DNA from: Sophora flavescens
Taxonomy: Eukaryota > Streptophyta > Magnoliopsida > Fabales > Fabaceae
Length of the DNA: 64,000 bases
Reading direction: 5' to 3'
NCBI GenBank assembly: GCA_030762895.1
Contig: CM061067.1
Location: 165,104,518-165,168,517 of the forward strand
Position numbers and translations under genes: made by a program
Notes under the pieces: model-generated
What the model was told of the DNA's origin: nothing
The model's database searches: none
Seen by the model: the letters and a program-made list of their open reading frames with translations, nothing else
Shown: positions 10,114 through 20,501 of the stretch, one piece after another
Position numbering within the stretch: position 1 is the stretch's first letter
Layout of the letters: the number at the start of each line of letters is the position of its first letter

Positions 10114-12634
10114 TATTCCTAATTTTTCTCTTTCCCTCCTTGTGTTCCGCGCCCTCTCCCATTCTTCAGTTTCTGAACCCTAAAACACAAAACACTCCCT
10201 CCCTCTGCTAACACGCGGCTTGTTCCTGTTCTGCGTTGTGGTTACCTTGCTGGTTCCTGTTGGGCTTTACCTTTGCGGAGGTTCTTGTGGTGGGTGCACT
10301 CTCCCAACATCGGGAAGAAGAGGCATCAACAACTAGCGGTTGTTTTCATCCCCTTCCCTTGGAGTGAACTGAACCGCGTGTTTTTGTAAATGCGCACAGT
10401 TGAACGATTCTCAAGTATAAACAACACACCACACATTCTTCCCCAAAATCCTTCAAACGCAGTTCCAGCCGCGCCGCCATCGCCGCCACCACAGGTAGCT
10501 TGGATGAAAACATCTCCTTTCTTCTTCTTTTTATCTTCCTCAACTTAACCCAACCTATGAATTTCTTCTTTCTCTACGGATTTATTATATAAATTTTGCC
10601 TCCTTTTCTGATTATTGAATGCATCCAAGTTTCGCCAATTTAATTTTTGATAAGCTTTCTTAGTTTCATATCACAGATAATGTTTTATGTTATTGCCTCG
10701 TTTGAAGTGTAACAGATATGGTGTGTATGTTTTCCTACTACGTGTTTGTGTAGAATGAACCTTAACTAGTAGGCAGAGCTTAATTTTTACTCCTAATCTC
10801 TGTGAATAGAGTGCGGCATTCAAGTTCTAGATTAATTATCTCCTTTACTTTTCTATGACCCTGCACCTTTCAACTGCTGGTTATCATAATAGAGTAGATA
10901 TAATTGTCTCATTATGTTTTCTTAATCAGATCTTAACAAGGACGCCAAAGCATTTACGAAGGACACGACACCAAAATCACCAAAGGAAAGGGGTCTCAAA
11001 TCCTCTCTGTTGGGCCTGCAAAGCACCTTGAGAAGCCAACATTGCATGTGAACATCAAGTGTGTACCTCAACGAATTCACCAACCTCGTTGAAAGAAACC
11101 TTGAGCTCATAGTGATAGCTTGCTTTGGAGCGCAAGTTGCCAAGTAGAGTAAGAGATCTCTGTTGAAGTTACGTTTGTACATAGAAGGGCAGTGTCTTTG
11201 TACTTGTCTAGTTAATTGTTGTGTATATTTAATGTTTAATGCAGCCCTCAAACTTTAGGTAGGTTAGACTTTGATTTTTACCAGCCAAAATCCTTGAATG
11301 TCTGATCAACCTTATTTCATATCATGTTGAAATAAATGTTACATTGCTTAAGAAAATGTGTGGATTTAAGTTTTAGGTGTCTCATTCTGTTCAATTTGGC
11401 ATTTAGAGTGAACTCTTCAACCCATATGGTTTGCATTTGAAATGAAAATGGTTGACTAGCTGCTTTTTGCTTATGTAAATTCCTGCCATTATATGGCCAA
11501 ATTCATGCTAATTGTTTTAATTGTTGAATCCATATTGAATGGAAAAAGTAAAATCAGCATTGTGCAAACTGTAAAGACTTGGTGATGAATAGAAATTAAG
11601 ATGCATATGAGGATTTTAAACACGACATTGACATGTTACTTTCGAAGCTTTTTTCCCTCCTCCTTTACAATTACTGTCTGGTTTCTTTTAATGGGTCCAT
11701 TACCCTGCTTATGTGGTTTATAATGTGTTAAAATTGTATAACTTGGGTGTGAAGGACATAAATAATGAGGAATGCATGTATTGCTCTTAATTTATGGTGA
11801 ACCAAATTTTATTACTTATGAATAAAACTTCTCCAAATTGTCTAAATTTTTTACATGCTACACACACACAGAGATGTTGCCAAGCCTGTCTAAATTTTTA
11901 AGCATTTCTAACATTTAGCATTTCTACCAATCATTGCCACTGACCAACTTTCTTACTCTAATTGCAGAACAAGAAATTGACAGGTGTTATTTTCCTGGAC
12001 TGCGGATTTGATTTGAGGAGTGTCCTTGACTCCGTTGCATAGTGCTACTGCCTCTGCTTTGTTGACTTCTCTGCTGTCTTTGCACAATAACAACTAGGCG
12101 TGTCTCTCAGAAGGTACGTTTTGGCTGAAAAGCTTTCATTGGAGTTTTAATGTATTTTCTTGAAAATTTATTTGATTCGAGAATATGCCCACAAAAATTA
12201 GTAAAGCCTTAGTTTCCCGTTTGAGATGCAATACTAATGAGCGTACGTGTATGTGCTTAATGTACCACTCATTGTGTTGGATCTTGAATTGTCCAAAGTT
12301 GGACAGTTTGGGAAAAAACTTTTTCTTAATTCAGTTAAAATAGTTATTCATTGATTCTAATGTTATATACTTGATGAAAGTTCGGATTGATAAATTTCCT
12401 TTCGTTCTCCGGGTGCATACTTTATCGTGGTGGATGTCATCGCGTTCAAGTAGTGTACGTCGGAGACCGCAGGGAAATGCTGCCGAAATTTTGTCGAGTA
12501 TGAGCATGAGAGTTAAGGACTAACTGTTAACCGAATGTTGAAAAAGTTTCTTCTCGAATGGGATAGGGCCATACCCTGTCATAAGAAGTGGTTGATGAAT
12601 ATGTTGGACTAAGTACGAAGGTATTGGTTTAGTC
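10114..12634 (+). other. CACTA 5' leader, non-coding, exon-like segments
   Basis: No long plus-strand frame. Several segments look spliced: a CT-rich leader from about 10150 ends at a possible donor (ACAG/GTAGCT, near 10493); an acceptor-like TTAATCAG precedes about 10930; TAATTGCAG (about 11968) and AGAAG/GTACGT (about 12114) bracket a 146-bp exon-like piece. They could be untranslated leader exons of the transposase transcript or captured host sequence. No product is recognised. Confidence 0.45.
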
Positions 12635-13258
12635 ATGGATCGCGGTTGGATGAATGCTAGACGGACAAGTGATGAGTATGAGAATGGAGTGGAAGATTTT
12701 CTACAGTTTGTAAAAACAAATGCTCCTGATAGTGGAAACGGAAGGTTTTATTGTCCTTGTGTTAACTGTTTGAATGAGAGACGACTAGAAGCTAAGGAGA
12801 TACGTGATCATCTTATTTGTGAGGGGATTTGCAAGAGTTATACAACATGGATATGTCATGGTGAATCGTTAGACAGGCCGAGGGTGTCGGATAGAGAGGA
12901 AGTTGATGACGTGGAAATGGACGATGGACTAGAGGACATGATCCGTGATGTTGGGCAAGAGTCTTTTCGGCGCGCACGTGTGTATGATACTTTGTGCAGT
13001 GATGCGCAAGTGGCTTTGTATCCGGGGTGCACTAATTTCACACGGTTGTCAACGGTGTTAAGATTGTTCAATGTGAAGGCGAGAAATGGGTGGAGCGATA
13101 AAAGCTTTACCGAATTGGTTGAGTTGTTGAAAGAAATGCTTCCAAAAGGCAACACATTGCCATCTCGAAACTATGAGGCGAAGAAGATATTGTGTCCGAT
13201 GGGTATGGAGTATAAGAAAATACACGCTTGCCCCAATGATTGCATATTGTACAGGTAA
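12635..13258 (+). CDS. Transposase N-terminal piece (Transpos_assoc zinc finger)
   Basis: Residues 1-80 match the transposase-associated domain: DFLQFV, then FYCPCVNCLN, a HLICEGICKSYTTW stretch and HGES give a Cys/His metal-binding pattern. The rest links to TNP2 (LYPGCTNFTRLS, NGWSDKSF). It ends CILYR then TAA. The base context AG/GTAAGAG at the stop resembles a splice donor, but the frame continues directly after the stop. Confidence 0.88.
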   Translation: MDRGWMNARRTSDEYENGVEDFLQFVKTNAPDSGNGRFYCPCVNCLNERRLEAKEIRDHLICEGICKSYTTWICHGESLDRPRVSDREEVDDVEMDDGLEDMIRDVGQESFRRARVYDTLCSDAQVALYPGCTNFTRLSTVLRLFNVKARNGWSDKSFTELVELLKEMLPKGNTLPSRNYEAKKILCPMGMEYKKIHACPNDCILYR

Positions 13259-13270
13259 GAGTTTGAAGAG

Positions 13271-14497
13271 ATGCACGAGTGCCCCATGTGTGGGGTATCA
13301 CGCTACAAAGTGAAGGATGGTGATTCTAGTTGTGATGTGGTCACCAAAGGTCCTCCTGCGAAGGTGTTATGGTATCTTCCCGTGATTCCGCGGTTCAAGC
13401 GATTGTTTGCTAATGTAAATGACACAAAGAACATTAGATGGCATGCAGATGAGAGGAAGTGCGATGGACAGCTTCGCCATCCGGCCGATTCTTTGCAATG
13501 GAAGAGAATTGATAGTTTGTTTCCGGATTTCGGTAATGAGCCCAGAAACCCCAGGCTTGGACTTGCTACCGATGGAATGAATCCATATGGAAACTTAAGT
13601 AGTATTCATAGTTCATGGCATGTTATCCTTGTAATTTACAACCTGTCTCCTTGGTTGTGCATGAAGCGCAAATACATTATGTTAAGTATGATGATTTCGG
13701 GTCCTAAACAGCCAGGAAATGATATTGATGTTTATCTGAGTCCCTTGATTGAAGACTTGAGAATGTTGTGGGATGAAGGCATTGATGTGATTAACGGGTA
13801 TTGCCGTGAGACATTCAGATTGCGTGCCATGTTATTTTGTACCGTCAATGACTTTCCAGCATACAGGAACTTGTGTGGGTATAGTGTTAAGGGGCATAAA
13901 GCATGTCCAATATGTGAAGAAGGCACATGTTACCATCAACTGCAACATGGAAGGAAGACGGTTTACCTTGGGCATCGGAGATTTCTCCGACGTAATCATC
14001 CTTATCGTAGATTGAGAAAAGCTTTCAATGGACTTCCGGAGAATGAAATTGCTCCAGTGGCCTTGACTGGAGAGCAAGTTTATGAAAGGGTGAACAACAC
14101 TAATGTTATCTATAGGAAGACCCAGAATAAGGCTACCGAGAAGAAAATATGGAAGAAGAGGTCGATCTTCTTTGATCTTCCATACTGGTGCAAGCTTGAT
14201 GTAAGACATTGTATTGATGTGATGCATGTAGAGAAAAATGTGTGTGACAGTTTAATCGGAACGCTTCTCAACATTCAAGGCAAGACAAAGGATGGTGTGA
14301 ATGCTCATCTGGATCTAGTTGCGATGGGTATACGAGAGCAGTTAGCTCCACTTAAAGTGGGGGATAAGAAGACTTATTTGCCCCCAGCATGTCATACTTT
14401 ATCAAAAAAAAAGAGAAAAGAAGTTTCTGTGAATGTCTACGGGGAGTCAAAGTGCCACGGGGTTACTCTTCAAATATCAGAAGACTTGTCTCAATGA
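13271..14497 (+). CDS. TNP2 transposase core piece
   Basis: Starts MHECPMCGVSRYK, the usual continuation of the N-terminal piece. It contains DGMNPYGN, the SPWLCMK and GPKQPGNDIDVYL motifs, CTVNDFPAYRNLCGYS and CPICEEGT, all typical TNP2 landmarks, and DVMHVEKNVCDSLIGT further on. The genuine frame ends at the A9 run near 14404; the last about 30 residues are out-of-frame. Confidence 0.92.
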   Translation: MHECPMCGVSRYKVKDGDSSCDVVTKGPPAKVLWYLPVIPRFKRLFANVNDTKNIRWHADERKCDGQLRHPADSLQWKRIDSLFPDFGNEPRNPRLGLATDGMNPYGNLSSIHSSWHVILVIYNLSPWLCMKRKYIMLSMMISGPKQPGNDIDVYLSPLIEDLRMLWDEGIDVINGYCRETFRLRAMLFCTVNDFPAYRNLCGYSVKGHKACPICEEGTCYHQLQHGRKTVYLGHRRFLRRNHPYRRLRKAFNGLPENEIAPVALTGEQVYERVNNTNVIYRKTQNKATEKKIWKKRSIFFDLPYWCKLDVRHCIDVMHVEKNVCDSLIGTLLNIQGKTKDGVNAHLDLVAMGIREQLAPLKVGDKKTYLPPACHTLSKKKRKEVSVNVYGESKCHGVTLQISEDLSQ

Positions 14498-14952
14498 AAG
14501 ATCTCAAATTAGTTGGCTTAAAGTCTCATGATTGTCATGTCTTGATGCAACAACTACTACCGGTGTCCATTCGTGACATATTGCCTAAAAAAGTCAGACA
14601 TGCCATTACTAGGTTATGCTTATTCTTCAATGCTATATGTAGCAAGGTCATTGACACTAAAAATTTGGATGAGTTGGAAAATGAGGCAGCCATTGTATTG
14701 TGCCAATTGGAGATGTATTTTCCACCTTCATTTTTTGACATCATGGTTCATTTGATTGTTCATCTAGTGAGGGAGATTAGATTGTGCGGTCCCATTTATT
14801 TAAGGTGGATGTACCCGGTTGAGCGATACATGAAGATCCTGAAAGGATATATGAAAAATCCACACCGTCCCGAAGCATCTATTGTTGAAAGGTATGTTGC
14901 AGAAGAAGCTATTGAGTTTTGTACAGACTACATGTCGAAGCGGAACCTGTAG
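14389..14952 (+). CDS. Transposase DUF4218-type piece
   Basis: After the A-run frameshift the frame carries LKSHDCHVLMQQLLP, the LCLFFNAICSKV segment, MYFPPSFFDIMVHL and RWMYPVERYMKILKGYMKN, which is the conserved region following TNP2 in plant CACTA transposases. It ends prematurely after TDYMSK because of a 1-base loss near 14936. Confidence 0.88.
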   Translation: MSYFIKKKEKRSFCECLRGVKVPRGYSSNIRRLVSMKDLKLVGLKSHDCHVLMQQLLPVSIRDILPKKVRHAITRLCLFFNAICSKVIDTKNLDELENEAAIVLCQLEMYFPPSFFDIMVHLIVHLVREIRLCGPIYLRWMYPVERYMKILKGYMKNPHRPEASIVERYVAEEAIEFCTDYMSKRNL

Positions 14953-15826
14953 GGCTTCCAAGTCTCGTCACGAAGGAAGATATGATGGTAAGGGTACACG
15001 AGGTATCACTGTTAAGAGCATGGATCGGGAGGAAGTGCTTCAAGCACATTTGTATATATTGAATAACAATGATGAGGTTGAACCATACTTATGTGAGCAT
15101 AAAAGCATCATCAATGAAACTTACCCTAGAATGAATGAAAAATGGTGTTTGAACAAGCATAACAAGACTTTCTTGAACTGGTTTAAAGAAAAAATTGCAA
15201 AGGATGGTACTGCTTCTGCTACATTAAAATGGCTAGCACAGGGGCCTAACTTTGATGTCATGTGCTGGAGTGGGTACGATATCAATAAGTTTTCCTTCTA
15301 TACAAAGTCCCAGGATGACAAAAGTACTATGCAAAACAGTGGGGTTACGGTCGTCGCTGAGTCCATGCATTTCTCTAGTTCGAAAGATAAAAACCCTGTT
15401 ATGGCATCAGTTTCATACTTTGGAATCATTGAAGAGATATGGGAGGTTAATTACACGAAGTTTAGAGTAGCTGTTTTTAAATGTCAGTGGGTCGACAGTA
15501 ACAATGGTGTGCAAACCGATGAGTTAGGATTCAAATTGGTGGACCTTAGTAAGGTAGGTAATAAAGAGGAACCTTTCATCATGGCATCCCAAGCAAAACA
15601 AGTGTTTTATATCCGTGATCCTTCTAACAAAAGGTGGTCAGTGGTTCTCCAGGGAAAAAACATGTATAATGGTAGTGAGGGAAATCACGATTCAACTCTT
15701 GATATTTCTGATACTCCTTCTTTCTCAACACGAGTGCCTAATTTCAATGAGGAAAATGAAGTGGATGATGTACATGCTACTCGTAATGATCACCAAGAAG
15801 GGTTATGGGAGAACTTTACTAATTGA
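14882..15826 (+). CDS. Transposase C-terminal piece (DUF4216-type)
   Basis: The genuine frame begins near KSRHEGRYDGKGTRG (about 14962) and includes EVLQAHLYILNN, SYFGIIEEIWEVNY, FKCQWVD and QVFYIRDPSN, matching the DUF4216 region. The first about 25 residues are out-of-frame. The stop TGA at 15824-15826 is followed eight bases later by a strong donor (AAA/GTAAGTTT). Confidence 0.88.
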   Translation: MLKGMLQKKLLSFVQTTCRSGTCRASKSRHEGRYDGKGTRGITVKSMDREEVLQAHLYILNNNDEVEPYLCEHKSIINETYPRMNEKWCLNKHNKTFLNWFKEKIAKDGTASATLKWLAQGPNFDVMCWSGYDINKFSFYTKSQDDKSTMQNSGVTVVAESMHFSSSKDKNPVMASVSYFGIIEEIWEVNYTKFRVAVFKCQWVDSNNGVQTDELGFKLVDLSKVGNKEEPFIMASQAKQVFYIRDPSNKRWSVVLQGKNMYNGSEGNHDSTLDISDTPSFSTRVPNFNEENEVDDVHATRNDHQEGLWENFTN

Positions 15827-15996
15827 CCACAAAGTAAGTTTAGTTTGATATTATCATCAAGTTTGGCATATTATATGTTTACGTTGATATTTATAAGTTA
15901 TGTTTATGTACGTTGATCGATATTTATAAGTTATGTTTTATATTTATCCTGACATACTAACAAGTTTTTATTTGTTTTGTGTTTAAACAGGTATAC

Positions 15997-18900
15997 ATGG
16001 CTGATCATGAGGATATCCCTCCTTCATGCAGCGGGTCTGAGACCCCGTCTACCGGTAGAAAGGGTAGACGTGCCACACGGATGAGGAATTTGACTGCCAA
16101 CCGTGGGTCAAATCAAAGGATAAGAGTAGACTTTGATAATAACCTCAATCCTATTGGGCTAATGGAAGATCAGTTTAACAGTTTTGTGGCGACCCTTGCT
16201 AGGAACAGGCCCAGTATACTCATTGATAGGTGGAGAGATGTACCGGCGGACGTGAAGGAGCAGATATGGGAGAGTATTCTGGTATCTATACTTCTACATC
16301 CTGTGTTTGTATGTATCTACTTTATTTTTATCTTAATAATATCATACAGTAATTCGTTGATTCTTTTGGTCTTAATGTAGTTGACCTTTGACATACCGGA
16401 TACATACGCTATGAAGAAGCGTTTGCTAAAGTATGCTGGAGAGCGTTGGAGGGCTTTTAAGGCCGACCTGGGTAGATACTATATATTCAATCCAAAAAGT
16501 AAAAAGAACCCACTTGAGGTGTATCCGTTTCTTGACAAGGCGACGTGGGATCGCTTTGTTCAGAGCCGACATGATCCCAGCTTTCAGGTTAACTTATTTG
16601 ATTTGTCTCTAAATTTATGTAATTGCATTAATTTCATTTACTTATGTAATTTAATTGTCTTTTATTTATAACAGGAGAAGAGGAAAAAGGGGCAGAAAAA
16701 CCAAAGCAAGAATGTCTACCCCCATGTCATGTCTCGTGGGGGATATAAAAAGCTTGTTCAGAAAATGGTTGAAGAGGAAAAGAAAGCACGTTAGGAAGCA
16801 GCATCTCAGGCGGATCCTAATACTGAAACTCTTCCAGAGGTTGTTGATCCACCTCCACCCCCACGCCATCGTTCATGGAAGAGGGGCCGACAAAGAAAAA
16901 CAGGACAATATACATCCGAGGAGGCCCGCCAAGTAGCTGAGAAGATTGTAAGTATAGTTTGTTGTAATTGTCATTTTAAGATTGTTACCGAATTGTAATG
17001 TGACCTGATATTTTATGTGATAGGATGCCTTGGATGATCAGCTAACCCAAGGAACCTTTGTTCCTAGAGGACGCGATGATATCTTATCTATCGCCATCCA
17101 GAAACCAGACCACCGGGCCGTGTCATTGGTGTTGGATGAGGAGTCGGCATTCGCCAATACCATGGTTCATCTTCACACCAATGCCACAGGGATGTTGAAG
17201 CGAGATAGAGAGCACGACTAAAACAGGAGATTGCGGTTGAGCTTCGACGAGAGATGGCCGAGCGATTTGCCCAGAGATGGCAATATTGACTTCTATGTCC
17301 CAACAGATGACAAAGGTGTCCAACCCTCTATCCAACCCTCTGTCCATGTGAGCACTAAGGGCTCATGTGATCCTCCTCATCATCCTGAAAATGATGATGC
17401 TGGTGATGATGATGATGATGATGATGATGATGACGACCCTGATAGGTGTGAGCTGTATGTTGATGATCATCATCATCGCCGCTTAGTGGCATTGGGTAGG
17501 GCACATAATAACTTAGGTAATACCATACACCATCGGTTATTACCGGATGATCAGCTGAGGGTCGTTGTTGAGATTATTCGAGATGCTGATGCTCGAGTCC
17601 CTGTGCCCACTGAGGAGGTTCAAACAGTGGGTCAGGCCCCCGATAACTTCATCCTCTGGCCAAGAAGACTGGTCAACTTTCTTGTTGCATCTGAGGTATT
17701 CGGTTAGTTGTGTTTTTCTATATTCATAGTTGAAATAATTTATTATTGTTTCAAGATAATGCTTTATTTTTATTCGTTATAGGATGTTGGAAATGATATT
17801 GTGCCTAAAAGGTCGGATCTAGGAAGACCAGAGATGTCTGCTCCTGCCAAGGTATTCATTTGACCATTTAGTTAATAACGAATCAAATAACTTAATTATC
17901 CGTGATTACTAATATATATCTATGTTGTTTAGGGGATCGACAAAGGGGCACCTGGCCATGGTGATGTTTTTAAAGTTCTGGCTATACAGGTTGTCACCAT
18001 GGAGAATGACGCAGCCTTGGTAAGGTTGGAACATGATGCCAGCCCTGGTGAACTGTATATACCAAAGAAAGAACTTATGGAGATGGTACTCAATAAAGAA
18101 ATAGCCAGTTCTGCACACATATCGTTTTGGTGCACGTAAGTACATTTTATTTATAAGTTAAGTACGTAATTAATTTTTAAATACTGTGATAATTAACATG
18201 TTTTTCCAATATATTAGGTATCTGCATCGTATGTTAGTCGATCAGGGTAACCTCGCCCTTTATGGGTTCATTGACCCCATGTTCATTCAGGGTGATGTTC
18301 TCCTAGCATCGGAAGACCCGGTCACTACCATACGTGATATACTTGCCCGAGACGATCATCAATTCTATCTTGCGCCTTATCTCAATAAGTAAGTACCGGT
18401 TATTTAAGTATAACTATATATGACTTAGTCACTAAGCTGTTCGCAAATACAGCCTGCATTGGCAATTGTTGCTCTTGTACCCAAGAATGAACGTCGTGAT
18501 CTTCTTACGCTCATTGGGAAATAAGCCGGCGAATCAACTGAAGACGATCATCGAAACGTAAGCATTAAAATACTTTATAATCAGTAATGCAGTTGTTTTA
18601 ATTATCTGAAATCTATTAGATATACTTTAATTAATGTTTTTGTCATGATAGGTCTATTAATGCAACCCACATGTTGCGCGGTGAAAGGCGTACTCGGGCT
18701 ATCAGATGGATTATTCCCGGCGTAAGATATTTATTAGTTCAAATACATCAAATGCAGTGGGTACAATAATTGATTTCTATTTTATTTAATTCCTCATATT
18801 CTAATTGGGTTTCATTTGTACGTAGTCACGTATACAACGTGGGTCATGGGAATGTGGCTACTATGTGATGCAGTGGATGTTGGAAATTATCTCCTCCGGG

Positions 18901-19105
18901 ATCACTGAAAGATGGCACGAGGTAAATGTTAATTGACACAATTAGAATTAATAATATAGATTCGTTATATGTTTTATGTTAGTTTATTACTTAAAAGATA
19001 TAATCTTTTGTCCAATTAAACTTGCAGATATTCAACAATCCAACTCCATTATCTCGATTTCGACATCAACAACATAAAGAGGCGTTGGGCAACTTTCTTT
19101 CTTGA
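15997..19105 (+). pseudogene. Second CACTA gene: Ptta/En/Spm region plus Ulp1-like protease, 11 exons
   Basis: I infer exons 15997-16281, 16381-16587, 16675-16947, 17024-17695, 17783-17851, 17933-18135, 18218-18388, 18453-18557, 18652-18721, 18826-18921 and 19028-19105; every intron is GT-AG, 64-106 bases long, and phases agree. The N-terminal half (FDIPDTYAMKKRLL, GERWRAFKADL, WDRFVQSRH) matches the Ptta/En/Spm plant transposase family. An acidic Asp run and a conserved ADARVPVPTEEVQTVG block follow. The C-terminal half has HWQLLLLYP and WECGYYVMQWM, the His and Cys blocks of C48 (Ulp1/SENP) proteases, which remove SUMO in characterised relatives. Lesions: TAG at 16792-16794 and a shifted segment about 17205-17280. 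Function is inferred from motifs. Confidence 0.82.
17231..17707 (+). CDS. Acidic linker and conserved block of the second CACTA gene
   Basis: The largest uninterrupted part of exon 4. An 11-residue Asp run at about 17407-17437 is followed by a block (RLVALGRAHNN, LLPDDQLRVVVEIIRDADARVPVP, split here for length) that is conserved in this type of CACTA protein. The exon ends at the donor GAG/GTATTC (17695/17696), so the last few residues are intronic. The first about 15 residues may be out of frame: an alternative frame at 17208-17275 gives a better helical match (LKQEIAVELRREMAE). Confidence 0.75.
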   Translation: MRLSFDERWPSDLPRDGNIDFYVPTDDKGVQPSIQPSVHVSTKGSCDPPHHPENDDAGDDDDDDDDDDDPDRCELYVDDHHHRRLVALGRAHNNLGNTIHHRLLPDDQLRVVVEIIRDADARVPVPTEEVQTVGQAPDNFILWPRRLVNFLVASEVFG

Positions 19106-19835
19106 AGTGTACCAACCATAGTTTGTATATATGTAGTTAGTTTAAAAACTTATCATGTACTAGCTATAGTGTACCTTTGGTGATGATATGTATTAGTGCT
19201 CGTGTCTGGTTCAATTCTTCTTCTCTCGTGTTTTGATGTAGCCTTGATAAAGTGTTGTTTTCATTCATTCGAAATTAATTAGGCCACGATGCCCTCTGTT
19301 TTCAGATTCTCTGCTCACTAGTCATTTGATGAAATGTCAGTATTTTTAACCATATGTGTAAGAGCTGATTGTTTGTGCCAAGAAAATTGAATGAAGTATG
19401 TTTTGCTTTTGATATGGTTAAAACTTTGTTGCAATTGTGTCAAAACTGGTTTGGTGTTCTGTTGTTGTTTCTTGTTTGATCAGTGGTCTTCTTGCTGGTT
19501 TGTTAGCTTAAACAAGTTCCTGGAATTGATGGTTATGAATTAGTAAGTGCTCTTACTTTACCAATTAGTTTGCCTTGCCCATTTGTTATCTAACTCATGT
19601 GATGCCTAAATCACGTGTGGTTAATGCCTTGCTGTTTCTTGTCATTGAATGAACTATAAAAAATTGTGTCTTCCAATTGTATGTGGCTGCTTGTTATCAT
19701 TTTCTACTGGTTTGGTGCAATAACTACATTATGTTTACCCCAAAATTTACAGTATGTTATTCTGGTATTGATCTGCATTACTGAAACAGGGGAAAGGAAT
19801 GATTGAAATGTAAATAACAGATTAAAAAAATGAGA
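19106..19835 (+). other. CACTA 3' untranslated region
   Basis: No coding frame. T-rich sequence following the second gene, with several AATAAT and TATAAA-like candidates for a polyadenylation signal. Nothing else seen. Confidence 0.5.
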
Positions 19836-20180
19836 TTTTACACATCGGTTCTTCAAAAACCGATGTGTAAATTTCACTTACACATCGGTTTTAATCAAAA
19901 CCGATGTGTAAATTTCACTTTACACATCGGTTCTGATTAAAACCGATGTGGAAAGTTAAATTTCCACATCGGTTTTTGGGAAAACGATGTTGAAAGTGAA
20001 ATTTCCAACTGCTTATCAATTGACAAATTAATTTTCCACATCGGTTAAAAGAAAACCGCTGTTTAAAATATACTTTACACATCGGTTTTATAACCGATGT
20101 GTAAAGTGGCAATAAACCACATCAGTCGTTTCCACATCAGTTTGAAAACCGATGTGGAAAGCCATAAATAACCGACGTGG
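19836..20180. repeat. CACTA right subterminal hairpin array
   Basis: About seven CACATCGGTT...AACCGATGTG hairpins, the outer ones more mutated (for example CACATCAGT near 20128). Same motif as the left array. Confidence 0.88.
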
Positions 20181-20185
20181 AATCC

Positions 20186-20201
20186 CTTTTCTGCACTAGT
20201 G
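20186..20201 (-). repeat. CACTA right terminal inverted repeat
   Basis: CTTTTCTGCACTAGTG, followed by AGA target duplication at 20202-20204. Confidence 0.95.
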
Positions 20202-20447
20202 AGAGCTGAGTGGAGGACGGGAGGACCTTAAAGAGGGGAAGGGAGCGACGACTCTCCTAAAAAAAATTTACCCAATTTTTGTAATATAATACAAAAAAAA
20301 ATCTAGATTCCTTTGTGCAATTAGGCTCTTCTCCTGTGCAACACCCCCCGCCAGATCCACTATACAATTTACTCATCTCTCACAATCTCACCTATGTCGA
20401 CCTTTTGCTTCTGGATACCAGCCCTTTCAGCATCTTCGATTTTTTCG

Positions 20448-20474
20448 TATTATTATATTATTATTATTATTATT
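20448..20474. repeat. TTA/TAT microsatellite
   Basis: Imperfect run of TAT/TTA triplets. Confidence 0.8.
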
Positions 20475-20501
20475 GCTCTTATCTTATTTGTTTTAGATTT
20501 A

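Larger units (their letters stand above)
12635..15826 (+). pseudogene. TNP2-type CACTA transposase, broken
   Basis: The gene encodes, in order, a Transpos_assoc-type zinc-finger region, the TNP2 transposase domain, a DUF4218-type region and a DUF4216-type region, the usual order for plant CACTA transposases. It would cut and rejoin the element ends. The start ATG at 12635 (MDRGWMN) fits the family. Four lesions interrupt it: TAA at 13256-13258 (in frame on both sides), a frameshift in an A9 run at 14404-14412, and two apparent 1-base losses near 14936 and 14961. Removing these lesions conceptually leaves one continuous frame, so they are recent. The four open pieces are listed separately. Confidence 0.92.
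9641..20201 (+). mobile_element. Complete CACTA (En/Spm) DNA transposon
   Basis: The 10,561-bp element begins CACTAGTGCAGAAAAG and ends with the perfect complement CTTTTCTGCACTAGTG; the match continues imperfectly for several more bases. AGA at 9638-9640 and 20202-20204 is the 3-bp target duplication expected for CACTA elements. Both subterminal regions are packed with ACACATCGGTT/AACCGATGTGT hairpins. Inside are a TNP2-type transposase gene and a second multi-exon gene, both on the plus strand and both mutated. Intact ends with broken genes suggest that it could be moved only by a transposase supplied elsewhere. Confidence 0.96.

Noticed and set aside
10922..11251. Minus-strand 109-codon gene in the CACTA leader
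   Set aside because: No family features and antisense to likely leader exons.
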